Assembly (NCBI GenBank): GCA_026419785.1
Contig: JAODTK010000333.1
Coordinates: 434,001 to 498,000 of the forward strand
Source of the DNA: Sclerodactyla briareus
Lineage: Eukaryota > Echinodermata > Holothuroidea > Dendrochirotida > Sclerodactylidae
DNA length: 64,000 nt
Direction of reading: 5' to 3'
Below the pieces are notes generated by a model. That model was given only the letters and a program-made list of their open reading frames with translations. It did no database searches and was not told the DNA's origin. Position numbers and translations under genes: made by a program. Of the stretch, positions 37,560 to 50,200 are shown piece after piece (position 1 is the first letter of the stretch; each line of letters opens with the position of its first letter).

Positions 37560-38270
37560 TGTATAACGGCCACTTACGACCAAAGTAGTGCAGGGTACCA
37601 TGCTCACGATTTTTTCAGATGTTGACCTCCTGTTGCGCTCGGAGAAATTTGGAGCTCACTCAGACCCATAGGGATACCAAATAACTCTTCGGCCCAAATA
37701 TGAGCTTTCTACATCATTTCGTGCACATTCTCACGCTCACCTGCTCACATGATCGTTAGATTTTGACCTCTGTTGACCTCAGGTGGCCCTTGATTGCAAT
37801 CCCTTTTGCTAAGTATTGACTGTATACTTCATTCCGTTGCACAGTCATTGTGCTCACAATTAGCTCTTCAGGTGACCTTGTACCTGACCCTTAAACCGTA
37901 GGGATAATCTATTCCAGATAGCAACCTCTCGTACCAATTATAAACCTCTACATCCCTTCGTTACACACAGTTATTGTACCACAGTGTTTTGAAACGCGAC
38001 TCTGTTAACCTCAGCGACCTTGGACATGACTCTATATAACAACCCTTCATGCTAGGTGATATCGTTCTACATTGTCCCCTGTGCCCAGTTATCGTGTCAC
38101 AAACTTCTTCAGATTTTGACCTCTGTTGACCTTAGGTGACATGAACTCTGAACAATAGGGTCTTTCGTTTTATAACTGTAACCTACATGACTAACTTGAA
38201 CTCAATAGTTGCCATGGCATGCTTGCGTTCTCCATTTATCGTGCTCACGAGTAGCGTCACATACACACAT
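37560..38270 (-). repeat. R1/GGTCA-like dispersed repeats, reverse
   Basis: On the plus strand TTGACCTCTGTTGACCTCAGGT and CACGAT/CACAAT 'TATCGTG' blocks alternate about every 150-170 bp (37620, 37760, 37990, 38110). This is the complement of the AGGTCA-rich pattern elsewhere. Confidence 0.55.
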
Positions 38271-38479
38271 CCACAAAAACACACTGCTGGACTGCATGGA
38301 TTCCCTTTGCCAATAGGCAAAGGAATAATTACATCTGGATTGTTTTGCGTGGCGGTTCCTAGTGTTTGTCTCTCTTCTGAGAAGTTAAAGACTGGAAATA
38401 GATGAAAATTCCTCGTTTTTAAGGCTCAAACCACATGTGCTGGTTGAGCTATTTCAATCAGCTATGGCTATCCATACCG

Positions 38480-41160
38480 TCAACATTTACCTTGTTTTGC
38501 CTGAGTTTGCTCGTCTTGGATGGAGGTTGAACCAAAATTGGACCAATGTTCATCGCCACTGAGGCATCTTTGACCTCGAGCAGGTCATGGTCAAAGGTCT
38601 TCAAAGGGGCACAATGGGCCAATCTGCAAAATTTCAAAACGTATCTCCTCCTACAAAGTGCATCAGATTTTCTTGAAAAACATGTCATAATTTCCTTTTA
38701 TAGTGCTCAACATTCCCCCGGCTGTACACACATTTTCGATTCAATCTCGTCTGAGGTAATGATGGTTCAAACAGTGAACTACTCTGTAACTGTTGCCTTT
38801 TTTGCCCTCAGAGGCTCATTCTTTCATGGATCTCCACTATAAGAGTATATATGTATAATGGGCAATGGGCCATCTTCACCACATGGAAGGTCCAGGTCGA
38901 AGGTTATTAAAGGGGCATAATGGTCCAATATGTGTAATCTACAAATTGCATCTTCTGCTACGAGAAGCCATTGGATTGTTGCCATATTGCATCTTAATGT
39001 TCTTGAGCAGTGCCTTTAAAGCATAGGTTTGCCACATTTACATGCTAAGTCTTTTGAGGTACTTTAACGATGACTGCCGCTGAATTACTTCTATCTATTT
39101 GAAAGATGTCTGTGGAATACTTGGCCTTGATGGCCTGAAGTTTACTTGTGTGCTACCACTTTGTTTTTGTAGTTTTCTGGGTAATACATCACATGCATTG
39201 TATAGGTGCTGTAAAACCTGTAATCATTTGAAATATAGGAGTGTCAACATAGGGTAATGGTGCTGTCGTGCTAAGTGTTGACGGATTAATAGTTCACTGG
39301 TCCCAGCTCTGTTGACCACGAACTTCTCAATCATGATGATTGATTAGGGTTACTGGGTGTAAAGCTGTCTTAAACCATGGAGACGATTGTGTGTTGTACC
39401 ATTCAAACTGTAGACTGTCTGATTGACTTGTGGAAATGAAGGAAAATCTCTCCCTATGGTTGTTTGCAGATTTTGGATACAATGTTGTTAGGGTTTAAAA
39501 CGTAACAACATTCGTATAAGTATATGGGCCCCAAAATTGATTCTTTGGTGGATGTTAATCAAACTTGGACACAGTGGTTATTGACCTCTGGGACAACTTT
39601 GTCCTTGTGAAGGTGAAGCTTAGAGGTCATTACAGAGCACAATAAACCATTGTGTGTAAAATGTCCTATAAAATGCATTTGATTATTTTGAAAACTATGT
39701 CATAATGTTCCTTGGGCAGTGGTTTTCTTTCAGTTTTTACAGATTGTGATGTAGCCTGGTATAATGCCATTGGAGTTAAAACAGTAACATTTGGTGGGAA
39801 GTAGTATTATGGGCCTCAAACAGTCATTCTTGATGGTTGTCAACCTGACTTGGACCAATATTCACGACCCCTGGGCCATCCCCCTTTTGACCTTGTAAAG
39901 GGAGTCGATAGGCTTTTGTGTGATTTTTTCACTCCCCCCCCCCCAGTTGGTTTTTTCCCTTGATGATAATACAATGTCCATGGACTGGCCACTGTCCATG
40001 ACCATCCTTGACCAAACTAAGGCCAAAGGTCGTTGAAGGGGCATCATCAGTCACTGGGTGATATTGGCGTTTTGGCCCCGGACTGGTCATACGTTGATGG
40101 ATGTTAGCCGAACGTGAGACATCCTTGACTTTGTGAAACTCAGGATCGAAGGTCATGAGATGGGCACCATAGGCCATTGTGGCAAATGCCTTTTTCACAT
40201 GGACCGAGTTGGTCGTCTTAGCTCGGATCCAGAGAGATGTCAAATTACATGTCACTGCACTCTATCAATCATTGTGTCAACATTGCCTTTTTGGCCCCCC
40301 CCCCCCTTCCAAACAGTCATTATATTCCCGCAACACTAAAGTGTTCGGAGATATTTATTGTAGCCGTCGCCGTCTTCGCCGCCGCCGGAAACTCTAGCCG
40401 TTAGTGTAATAACTCTTTACCGCTCTATCGCTTGATCTGAAACTTGGTACACATGTCCAACCTGTGAAATCTCGGGACGGTTCGAAGTTGAAAGTGTGGC
40501 ATCACACATGTTGCTGCCCTCTAAGTTCGCAGGTTCACTAGTAAAATACTGAGTTTCATATCACACGACCTGAGGGGGACCAAAAGTTGGTTCCGAAAAC
40601 ATGACGGGGATTTCGAAATCACCGGAGGTCAAATTTGTGTTTCTTCGGCGAAAATACAGTTAGTCTGATTCACACGAAACTTGGTGGGTGGGGACAAAAG
40701 TTGGTCCCAAATAACATGACGTTGATTCAAAAGTCCCCAGAGTGTGAAAATTGTGGTTTTCACAATTCCTATTAGGCTTCGTGGACTTGAACAAACTTGA
40801 TGGATGTGGACTGTCGTTAGTCCTAAAATACGTGAAGGTCATTTCAAGGTCACGGTTGGTCGATTTAACACAACTTTGAAGTCCTGGAGTTCAATTGACA
40901 TGATTTAATGTGCTTCCTCTAAACGAGGTCCTCAGGCTGTACACGTCGGCGGTTACCCCGCCTGCACATGTCTTGTTGTGTGATGAATGTTGACTCAAGC
41001 GTGAAAACAAGGCTTAGTGCCCATGGGGACATGTTTCACTTTTCGAAAGTCAAGGGAAAATGTCATTAGGTGAAATAATGCCATTGGCGTAAAATTTCAA
41101 GCTTGATATCGTCTCCTACAAATTTCGGTGCAAAGTGCTGATGTTCGGTCATAATGATGA
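38480..41160. repeat. R4-family scattered units
   Basis: Partial R4 units at about 38490-38720, 38800-38960, 39530-39690, 39810-39900, 40030-40330 and 41030-41160 (with GATGTTCGGTCATAATGATG at about 41140). Between them lies unassigned sequence. Confidence 0.6.
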
Positions 41161-41561
41161 CTCTCGAAATAAAATAGCTCCTTGTAAGAAATAAATGCGC
41201 GATGAAATATCTTAATTCATTATTTATTGTCGCGTGTCCGTGTAGTATAAACAATTTTCCTCGAACGCCTCTCTAAAGTGGTTCGTTGTTCGTCGTGCGC
41301 TGGCAGTATTGACACTTGTGGGCAACTGGGTATAATAAAACAGTGTGTAAAAATAAGCGAATTTCGCTAGACTGATTGCCCTTGGCCCGTTGACTCCTTG
41401 GTGCCATCACCCGAGGGCATACCTATGTACCAATGTAATTACCCATCAGCTGATAAGACGAGAATTTTCTGATAGAAAAAGTACGGGAGAGAATATTCAG
41501 CACAATGAATGGTAATACATGGATAGGCCAATTGGTTAGGATATAATACCGTGATATGCAG

Positions 41562-41769
41562 ACAGGGAAATGCTACTCTAACAGGAGAGGCAACTCTTCA
41601 ATTTAACGACCTTCTGCCTGGCCCTCTATCCCTATCAGCTTTACTTAACCCTGGGCAGCGAGCGGCCGAGCTGCCTCTCTTGGGAGTCGTAATGGAGCCC
41701 TTTGAAGACGGCTCGAATTGCGACACGGATCAGGCCGCCCTCTACAGTTTGTTCGATCGGAGCTGTAGC
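41562..41769 (+). CDS. Orphan exon candidate (extracellular-looking peptide)
   Basis: An acceptor-like CGTGATATGCAG and a strong donor GTGAGT bracket one base plus 69 open codons. The peptide starts QGNATLTGEATLQFNDLLPG and ends SNCDTDQAALYSLFDRSCS. It has an NAT glycosylation sequon, two Cys near the end, and higher GC than its surroundings. I do not recognise the family. Flanking exons were not found, so strand and frame rest on the splice signals and the coding-like composition. Confidence 0.4.
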
Positions 41770-42009
41770 GTGAGTAGAGTTTGTTTCATACATGGGATCT
41801 ACCAGAAACTCATGCGCAGTTGATAACATACCTCCGAAAAATCACAACCGTTTGAAGTGATGTGCAGTTTGTTGAGCAAGTTACTATTTATTCGAGGCGC
41901 CAAACATCTCGAAAATCGGAGTCCTCCTTGGTACGTTCTCAATGTTTTAGGCCATACACACTCGGACATTTGGGTCAAAATATTGCTGCGAAATTAAAAA
42001 ATTTCATCC

Positions 42010-42560
42010 GTTTTTTGGTCTCGCCCCTGAACTTTGTTCAAGGAGATGACTATGGTCACTTTGGTGTGTGTGTGTCTGTCTGCCCTGTCGGTCGGTCCGT
42101 CCGTCCGTCTGTCGGTCTGTCTTCTGTCTGTCCGTCCGTCTGTCTGTCTGTCCAACTGTCTGTCTTCTGTCTGTCCCTGTCCTCCTATGTGCGGTTAGAT
42201 CATCTCCTAACCCGTGGAAGCCATCATCTGGTACCTTCTTGTGGAGGTGCCTGTGAAGAGTTGCCGATGTGCAATCCACTTTCGTCCCAAAAGGAACATT
42301 CTCTCATTTGCCATAAATTTCATATTTAATGAAAATGGCCTGGAGCTTGTGTACAAGATATTTATTGATCGGTAGATGCAATGGTAAGCCGTTTTCAGGG
42401 TATATAACACTAGAAGAGTACAGAAATCGATCAGATTCCTGCCATGATATATGCTAATAAGTAGTCTAATTTGGCATAATTTATGCAATTTTTGAGTTTG
42501 TTGGATTTTGACGAAACTTGGTGGAGATTGTTTAATCTATAGTCCCATTGACTTTTACAG
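42010..42560 (-). repeat. Dispersed repeat R2, reverse copy with (GTCT/GTCC)n
   Basis: It starts GTCTCGCC-CTGAA, GGAGATGACTATGGTCAC, then a GTCC/GTCT tract (about 42066-42180), and ends with AATTTATGCAATTTTTGAG...GACGAAACTTGGTGGAGA. This is the complement of 15.1-15.65 kb and 7.3-7.86 kb. Another start (TCGCCTAAACTTTGTTAAAG) lies at about 43088. ORFs through the tract are low-complexity artefacts. Confidence 0.7.
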
Positions 42561-43697
42561 TAGGGACGAGGCCCCAGAGGTCATTCATAATGTACTAATC
42601 TGTCATTCAAGGTCAACTTAGTGGTCAAAAACTTGTTTTTCTGGCCATACTCGGAGAATTGATATCTGTGAGGAGCTTGGAAGGTTCACCATTGTTATAT
42701 AATTGTTGACGCCTGCATGTGTGTGACCTCGAAAAAACCTCAATTGACCTCTGTCCGGTGGTCATGTGGTACAGTTGAGTCTTGAATAAGTGCTTATTTA
42801 AGAGTTACGACGGCAAGAAAAATAGAAACGGTTTATTTTGGAATGTGATAGACCTTTTGTGCTTTACTGGAGGGGACCCAACTCCCGCTTCGATCGGGTA
42901 CTTTACTTTGGTATTACAGGTCAAATTTTTATTTAATAGATTTTCGCCATAACATTGGGCGTGTTCATTGGAATGCAATATGCTTTCTAGGCAGTGATGC
43001 ATCACATGGAGGTAACAATTTTTATAAAAACCAACCATCCAATGTCATTGAAGGTCTCAAAGGTTCACTAGGGGTGTCAAATCTGATTTTTGTTTCGCCT
43101 AAACTTTGTTAAAGGAGAGTCATAGTGGTTACTTTGAGGTGTCACCTGCAGTAGGTCTGGTGTGTGAGATAGCCTGGGGGGGGGGGGGGGGTGAGGGGAG
43201 TAATCCCTTGGATGGCTGGTAATAAAGGAATTTTAGGGTGACAACGGAGGATCCCCGACAACTTTATCAGATAGGACCAGTTTCACTATAATCTGTGGTC
43301 TACCCTTAGTCTCGCCAAAATTGGTTAACATGAATCAGGTCATAGGGGTTATGCCGTGTGTATAAATTGCTTCATTCATGCCAATGTTCAAGTTTGTTAA
43401 TTTCCATGACATGTATTAAGTGTGGTTCACAATCGGTCCTGAGATAATGTGAACTGATAATGGGTCAACAGAAATTTGATTATTGTCTATTGCATATTAG
43501 CAATCTTAGTCACATTTTTCCCCACAAAACTTATATGGTAACAATTGTCATAATCAGTCCTTATGGATTGAAATTGGTCACTGAATTAGTAGGGTGTTTT
43601 CTGGTCAAATGCTAATACAGAATCTTAAAAAAGCACTCATTAAATGCTTGTAATTGTTCGCATGGTGACTAATAGATGAAAACCCTGATCGCGTAAC

Positions 43698-43791
43698 CAG
43701 ACAGGCGAGACACTGGGGCGTCGCCTTGGTTAGATAAGTTCTCCACAGAATCGGCAAAAGAGTCCTGTTCACATGGTGTATTAGAATCCAT
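43698..43791 (-). CDS. Possible first coding exon (acidic Ser/Asn-rich)
   Basis: The minus strand reads ATG (43791), MDSNTPCEQDSFADSVENLS then NQGDAPVSRLS plus one base, followed by GTTACG. The ATG context (AAGGTATGG) is good. There is no family resemblance and no matching downstream exon, and the donor is weak. It could be chance. Confidence 0.18.
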
Positions 43792-44529
43792 ACCTTCTAT
43801 AATCACGGGACCACATGCGCGACGAAATGGCTACGTAACAGAGTAAACTTGATTTTTTCGGAACCCTATTTTACGAAAAAATCCTGTCGTCCAGAGCAAA
43901 GCTAGCACTGCAATACATACGCAGCGTCGTGACTACTTTTTGCAAAGATCACTGGGACTACATGGCCGGTTTGTTATGGCCTGCAATATCTCTAATTTTC
44001 AAAGTGAAACTAGGCCTAGGCAAACCTGATAATGTTTTTATCTAATTAAATAAACCTACGATTGTTGATGTATACCCATGTGAACCTAAATGTACTATGA
44101 GATTAGTGTTAGGGGTTAGTAGTAGTGGGTGTTACTTTAGTGTTGGGATATGATTGCATAATGAATAGGCAATGTGCAAAACCATTCATAATAATATGGA
44201 CCCTTTTGTGTTAGCAGTTTAAGAACAAGCCCAGAAAATTACGATATTATACCGCATTTTTTGTTGATCACCACCGAATTCCCTGATATTTTGTTTCTTG
44301 GTATTCTACTCCACATAAAAATTTGCAGAAATTCTGATTGAAATCCCAATTTTCAAACTCAAATGAGAGGCCATTTTAAACCGATCTCCGACAGTCCACC
44401 ATCCTGTAAAAAAACGGTGAAGGCTCAGGTCATCATGAATGCATATTGGGCACAAAAACCAAAATGATTGCTCTATTTGATTGAAAAATCATATTTCAAT
44501 CAGACAGTTTATGTAAAGTGAAGTGGGAA

Positions 44530-44690
44530 TACAGAACAGATTTTCAGGATTTTGTGCAATACACCCACAAATGATGAAGTATCAGATTTTTTTTTGGCTT
44601 GCCTTTTTTGCCCCCCCCTTCCATTGACTGGCTAGTGCTACACAAAGTGCCTCCTTATGAAATGAGTTTTGCATGTTGCCTATAACCCAG
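44530..44690 (+). repeat. Dispersed repeat, pair with 24.04-24.18 kb
   Basis: See the partner: AAATGATGAAGTATCAGATT, GGCTTGCC, ACACAAAGTGCC and AAATGAGTTTTGCAT are shared in order. Confidence 0.65.
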
Positions 44691-46734
44691 TTACCTGGAG
44701 TTATACGATATTGTTAGCGATTAAGGGGTGGGGTAAGGATTCGTGAGGTTTAGGGGTTCCTGAAGTTTTTATGTCTAGTTGTGTTAACGACACTTATTGC
44801 CCACAATTACCACGTTTAAGATTGCCATTTTATTTGCCTTGAACTATTCGCCACAAACCAACTTTGGGCTGCTCAGAGCCCAATCACTTTTTGTGACTGA
44901 TAGACCCAACTTTTTTTTTCTTCTCGTAAGAGTATGGCTTTACAAACCTCCCCACCCTCCTGGGCTAATCGTGGGGGCAATCGTTTAGCACTTTGAAGGT
45001 CCCCATTAGTGATTGATATTGTATTGTTCTGCACAATGAACCACGGAATACTGCACTACAGTATGCACAGGTGTATTTTACCACCAGACCCTCTACAAAA
45101 GATTTGAGCTTGGCTACATGTAGATGAATTGTCAGCATATAGTAGCCTACTGTATATAATGGGTTTTCATCTTGTTGTTAAAATTAAAAAAAAAAAATAG
45201 ACAGGCTGATACAAACAATGGCGTTGGTGTGAAGTTTTGGTCCTCTGTATATGTGGAAATTAATTTTTTTGTAGATCATGCAGTTGATATATACAACCCG
45301 TCCCCCGCCCCCCCCTCCCCAACCTGAATTATAGTTATCTACACCTAGGAATTGCACACAAGTAACGGAACGACATTTGTTTCAGACCATAAAATGTTTT
45401 CCTGTCCTGTCGGTTACATTTCAGCTCTTTGAGAATTTGCATGAGCATGTGCACCTCCATAATGAAATGACATCGGTCATCCATTGACAAAAGCAAACTT
45501 CCTGGGACAATCTCTGGCATGTCAGACGACAACTATGATGCTCAGAGCCAAATCTCAATCTTCGTCCCATCATATTACAGCTGTTGGTGAATGCATGAAG
45601 GTAAAGTGAATAATGAACCATAACTTATCCAATGAGTATATTTTTTCATACTCGGTGTCCCTCTTCGAGTGTTGATCAATGCTTTATTGCCACACATGAT
45701 CACTGCATTTTGATCAATTAGAGCATAGGGACCTAGACCCCAATTGTGCTCTGTGTTCTCTCCCCCTTTGAGCCTGGTGACTCAATAATATGATGTCTGG
45801 TCATATACCTACTGACTGCCGGGGTGGGGGTTGGGGGTCGGCGTGCCCTGCCCCATTTCACCTATTATGAGTGACTTGTCCACCCCCCCCCCCCCCACAC
45901 CCACAATTATCATGTGCATCGGTTTTCCCCACTGTTCTATTGTTCCTTCAGATACTGTACCCTTTAACAAAGTCATCATTTCATCTGACTTCTGGGGGAA
46001 CTTAACAGTGGTGCTTGCTCCACTGCATTCACTGTTTAATAATTATATATACAACATAAAATTCCGTGTTCAGCAGCGAAATTTTGGTAAATTTTGGTCA
46101 TTGTGCGACATGGTTTCTCCTGTTCAAAATTCTAAAAGTTTTGTCATGGACGAATTTACACACGGATTAGCAACTCCCAGCAGGATCATCATACCAGTTC
46201 TACTACAAACCTACTTTGCATTGGAAATTATGTGACAAAATTGGAAGACACGACTATTTGTTTCAACGTCTGTTGGTTGAGACTTACTCTGTTTTACATT
46301 TGTTGTTGAAAGCATACTGTTTTATTTTCAGTCTAGGTGTGGTCCAGTTAAGAGACGTTATTTCCAAGGCGAGCAGACTTTTGAAATTTAGCTTCCGGTT
46401 TAACTGTTTGAGTAATTCCTGGATTCCTCCACCAAGTATGTGAGTAGACAACAGGAAGTAGCAGTAATGATTGCCAGTTCATATGAATGTTGTCAAAGAA
46501 ATAGGCATTTATGACTTGTTCCTGATGATTCCATTATGTCAACCTGAAAGTAATCCTTCATTCGAAAATGGAAATAGCTTCGAAGAATATCGGGCAGTCA
46601 GAAATAGATATAGCTCATCTGCATTTCTTTCTGTGATACTTTCAAGACACAATAGAGTTTGGAGACATTCAGTGTAACACATAAAGTTTTTTTTGCTTTC
46701 CCAGTTTCGGGGGACCTGTTACAAATTATTCGTA

Positions 46735-46965
46735 GTCGCATCATTGTATTCAACTTCAAAGAACTTGAGACTTGACCTTGGGGACTTGCTCATACATGGA
46801 CTTGATACTTGACTCCAGACTCGACCCCCCCAAGACTTTAGACTTGACTTGGATATCTGGCGTCCAAAATTTTCAAGGTGACTTGATACTTGACTTGAGA
46901 CTTGCTTGTAAACTTTCCGACTTGAACTGAGCCTTGCAGCAATAGGGACTTGTTTTGACAACTCT
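46735..46965. repeat. Degenerate GACTTGA minisatellite
   Basis: GACTTGA / ACTTGAGACTTGAC units recur about 20 times over 230 bp with C-rich interruptions. The minus-strand 83-codon ORF here (rich in SSQVSS) is a repeat product. Confidence 0.85.
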
Positions 46966-47035
46966 GACAATTACCTTAATGTAAAGAAAAAAACATTAGG
47001 TACTTGTTATCACCAAGCTTCCTCTTTTTGTTCAG

Positions 47036-47167
47036 GTGAAGTCCGGAATCCTCTGGTGGTGTATAACCCCCATTGTTCTTCCCATCGTCATCGAGGCCTG
47101 CAAGGTGTTCTGTGAGGATGGAGTCCCGCCTCTCTGGCTCATTGGCAACATCCTCCTGGAGCTGTGA
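47036..47167 (+). CDS. Candidate terminal exon of a membrane protein
   Basis: The acceptor CTCTTTTTGTTCAG precedes 43 codons and TGA: VKSGILWWCITPIVLPIVIE, ACKVFCEDGVPPLWLIGN, ILLEL. There is a clear membrane-helix candidate (ILWWCITPIVLPIVI) and a second hydrophobic stretch. In the same frame after TGA another 62 codons remain open to TAA at 47351. I do not recognise the family, and upstream exons were not found. Phase 0 at the start is assumed. Confidence 0.4.
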   Translation: MKSGILWWCITPIVLPIVIEACKVFCEDGVPPLWLIGNILLEL

Positions 47168-47353
47168 ACGCCCTTTAAATTAGAGGGGCTCGTCGATGAA
47201 CTCCTGATGACCCCCTCAGGACAATTTGCAACATTGCTGCATTTTATCTTGTTAGGATCTTGCAAAAACAGTGATGAAGACTGTGCACAAAACAGGTGTC
47301 CACATACTCTCAAGGCATTCCTGTATAAGTTTCAACAAATCATCACACCCTAA

Positions 47354-50100
47354 CTCTAACCACTCTAGCAGTACGGTTGGTTCTTTCTGAATCGAGCGAT
47401 TAGAGGCCAGAAGTACTCCTCAGGTGTCTTTTTTGCGTTTTCTTCTGCATTCTTGCAGTGTGTTTCCTCGGTCTGTCTGGCTTTAATTTGCAATTCGAAA
47501 CACTATACATCAGAACAAGCCTCCTGTCCTTGTATGAGATTTCCATTGCTTTGCAATTTGATCATATGTTTAAATGTTCTTGCACAGATGACATGGCAGA
47601 GATGTACTGAATAATTTTCCCATCCTTCACAAAGCAATCAATTTCAAATGTTATTTCCACATATTCTTTAGCAGAGTTCTGATTTGGCAGGTTGTCTCTG
47701 CAGGTTGTCACTCTACCACTATATTCATCATATATATATATATATATCGTTCATTTGGGTTTTTGAGGTGCTCAAAATATCCCTGCTGAGTTTCAATGTC
47801 CATCCGTATAATTATACATCATAGACAGAAGATATATATCCCTACTAGAATCCTACCCAGCTCACCACCTCCATTCCAAATCTATGTTGGTTCTTAATAG
47901 AAGAGAAATATATGCCCGGTAACAAGGTAGCCCTGACTTTTGGTGTAATTATGGTATAAACTAACTAGGCATAGTAAATCCCGTCATTGTAAGCTGTACC
48001 CTTTCGAGTTCACTCCCACCCTCCGTGGCGTACCAAGAGATTTTTCTTGGGGGGGGGGGAATTTCTGAGGTTCAAACCCATGGGAATTGCGCCCTCATAG
48101 CCTAATTCACGCATCAAGTCGCGGCCCTAGCCGAATTTGCTATGAAAGAAAACCAGCAGCTTGAAGTTTGATACAGGTACATCACCCAACATTCTTCTTA
48201 GGCAATCACTATATTTTGATACTAAACTTTAGGAGCAAGCTTAGGCTCAATGGCCGAGTTCATAAGAGGGAATCCTGCCCCAGCTTCTTGTGAGAAGAGG
48301 GAAATGGGATGTAACCGCAGCGTACCTCGCCTTCTTTCACAAAATTTACTAAAGCATGCTCTCAAGTATACTGCATGCACATTGAATTTTTTTTTAAACT
48401 TTCATATTGTCCTCCTTTTTCGCACTGGAACCACTTGGTAAGATTGCGCCACATCTGAGTAGTTCTACACCCATGCGTAAGATTTTTTTATTTTTTATTT
48501 GATTGCTACGGGTTCAGGAAGCCAATTTGCCTCATCAAGGAACCCCTAACCGAATTTTTTGATCGTGGATGAGCACCGCGACACTGCCTTGCTCTTCTCG
48601 ACACTAGTGCTCAGATGATATCGAGGCAGGAGTGGTACCAATCCCTGCTCCTGGGATCGCAATTTTTCATCCCCATCCCGACGGACATCAGTTGAAAACC
48701 CAGACCTGACACTTTCCTCAGAACCTGGAGGAAGCGGAAGATGTTCGACGCGACTGCCACACCGACCGACGAGACCTATTGCCGTTCCCTCCGAAACACC
48801 CCCCGAAATTACCAATCCCACTGCTCAACAGCAGTACCAGAACCTAAGACCCGACACGCCAGTCGAACTGCAAGTACACGCCACTCTGGAACACGCCTCG
48901 GTGCTGATCGCTGGAATTCGAACCCGGGGCCTGTTACATGCAAGCGAACACTGATACCGTTTCTACTATTCTCGCCGCTCTTTTGTGTAAAAACGAATAC
49001 CCTGTGTTGCGCCTTGTCCCCTCACCTGGAGTAGGCCGGGTCATTGAAACCGACAGATAGACGTGGCTAGGTGCCTTAACATTCCTGACTGCTGTATAGA
49101 AGAGGCTTTAAACGCCTCAATTCATAACGGATTTCGTAAATACGGAAGGCGCTGCTGTATGCTTGGGGTGGATAGAAATTGGATAAGCTGTCTCTTCTTG
49201 CAAGTGTTTAGAGAAATTTAGCGTCCTCAAATCCGATGACATAATGCTTTCTTTCAACGTGCAGGCCCTTCCATAGAGGAACTGGGCCAAAGAAAATAAG
49301 TGGTATTGAAAATGTGTGACCACTTTGAGCAATTACACCATAAACTAATCATACATCCTAGGAAGAGATTGGGGGAGGGGGAGGGCCAAGTAATCACACT
49401 GATATGCTAGATTGCCCTAAGGTCTAGAATAATGTGTGGGCCCAGTTTGGGAGCTGATTATACAGATACTATTCGAAGTATTTTTTCATTTAGCAAAGAA
49501 TAGGCCTAATGTGGCTATCTTGTCCACGATTTCATGAAGTATTCGAAGTGTGTAGTTTACTACTGTGCTGTTCTATCTATGCTGGCGTAAAATTGAAACT
49601 TATCAAATTATTTTGGACTCAAATTCCGATGCAATAACATCCCGATTCACTTTCTAAGTTCTCATCAGTGTGTATATCAGTACACACATTTAAGCGTGAT
49701 ATCATTCCGCGACAAAAGTGATGCACCATGAAGTTGCCTGGAGCCACGGTTTCGTGTTTTCGGATAGTACTTCAGTGTCTTCACACGAAATTTTATCGTA
49801 ATCTCGAAAAACTTCCATATGTTGTACTGACGGTGGGAATCAATTTGCCCTTCCGTTTCTTCCCACCGTTTTTTTGGAAATGGACAATAACTGTTTCTAT
49901 GATTTTTTCCATCCATATTCTATCTATCTACATTTATATTCATGAAAAAGTAAAACGGAGTCAGAACATTGGACAATCTGGGGTAATGATATTCGTGTGC
50001 TGGTATCCGACAGGTGGGACTTTCCTTCTTTCCAACATGTTCACTGAATTGCTCGGAAATGGGGATTGTTATCTCGACAATACTTATTGGCTATTGTTGG
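47354..50100. other. Unassigned; GC-richer patch and tRNA-like piece
   Basis: This contains (TA)n at about 47730, a 10-base G run (48049-48058), a GC-rich patch at 48540-49050 with ORFs on both strands, and a tRNA-like piece at 48880-48935. The 165-codon ORF starting at 49728 ends in a (GT)n tract and is not convincing. Confidence 0.35.
48880..48935 (-). mobile_element. tRNA-like (SINE-type) remnant
   Basis: On the minus strand CCCCGGGTTCGAATTCCAGCG is a B-box/T-arm-like sequence, preceded by CTTGCATGTAACAGG in the place of an anticodon arm. No complete cloverleaf forms. The limits are rough. Confidence 0.3.
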
Positions 50101-50167
50101 AACATTCATTTTTGATTCCTTTGGCGAATCCAAAGGAATCTATGCAGTCCACGCGTGTGCCGTGTGT

Positions 50168-50200
<33 letters not shown>

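Noticed and set aside
41862-42329. 155-codon ORF
   Set aside because: Runs through the GTCC/GTCT tract of repeat R2. Low-complexity artefact.
47165-47167. Selenocysteine TGA
   Set aside because: No redox-type context around the TGA and no SECIS-like hairpin recognised downstream.
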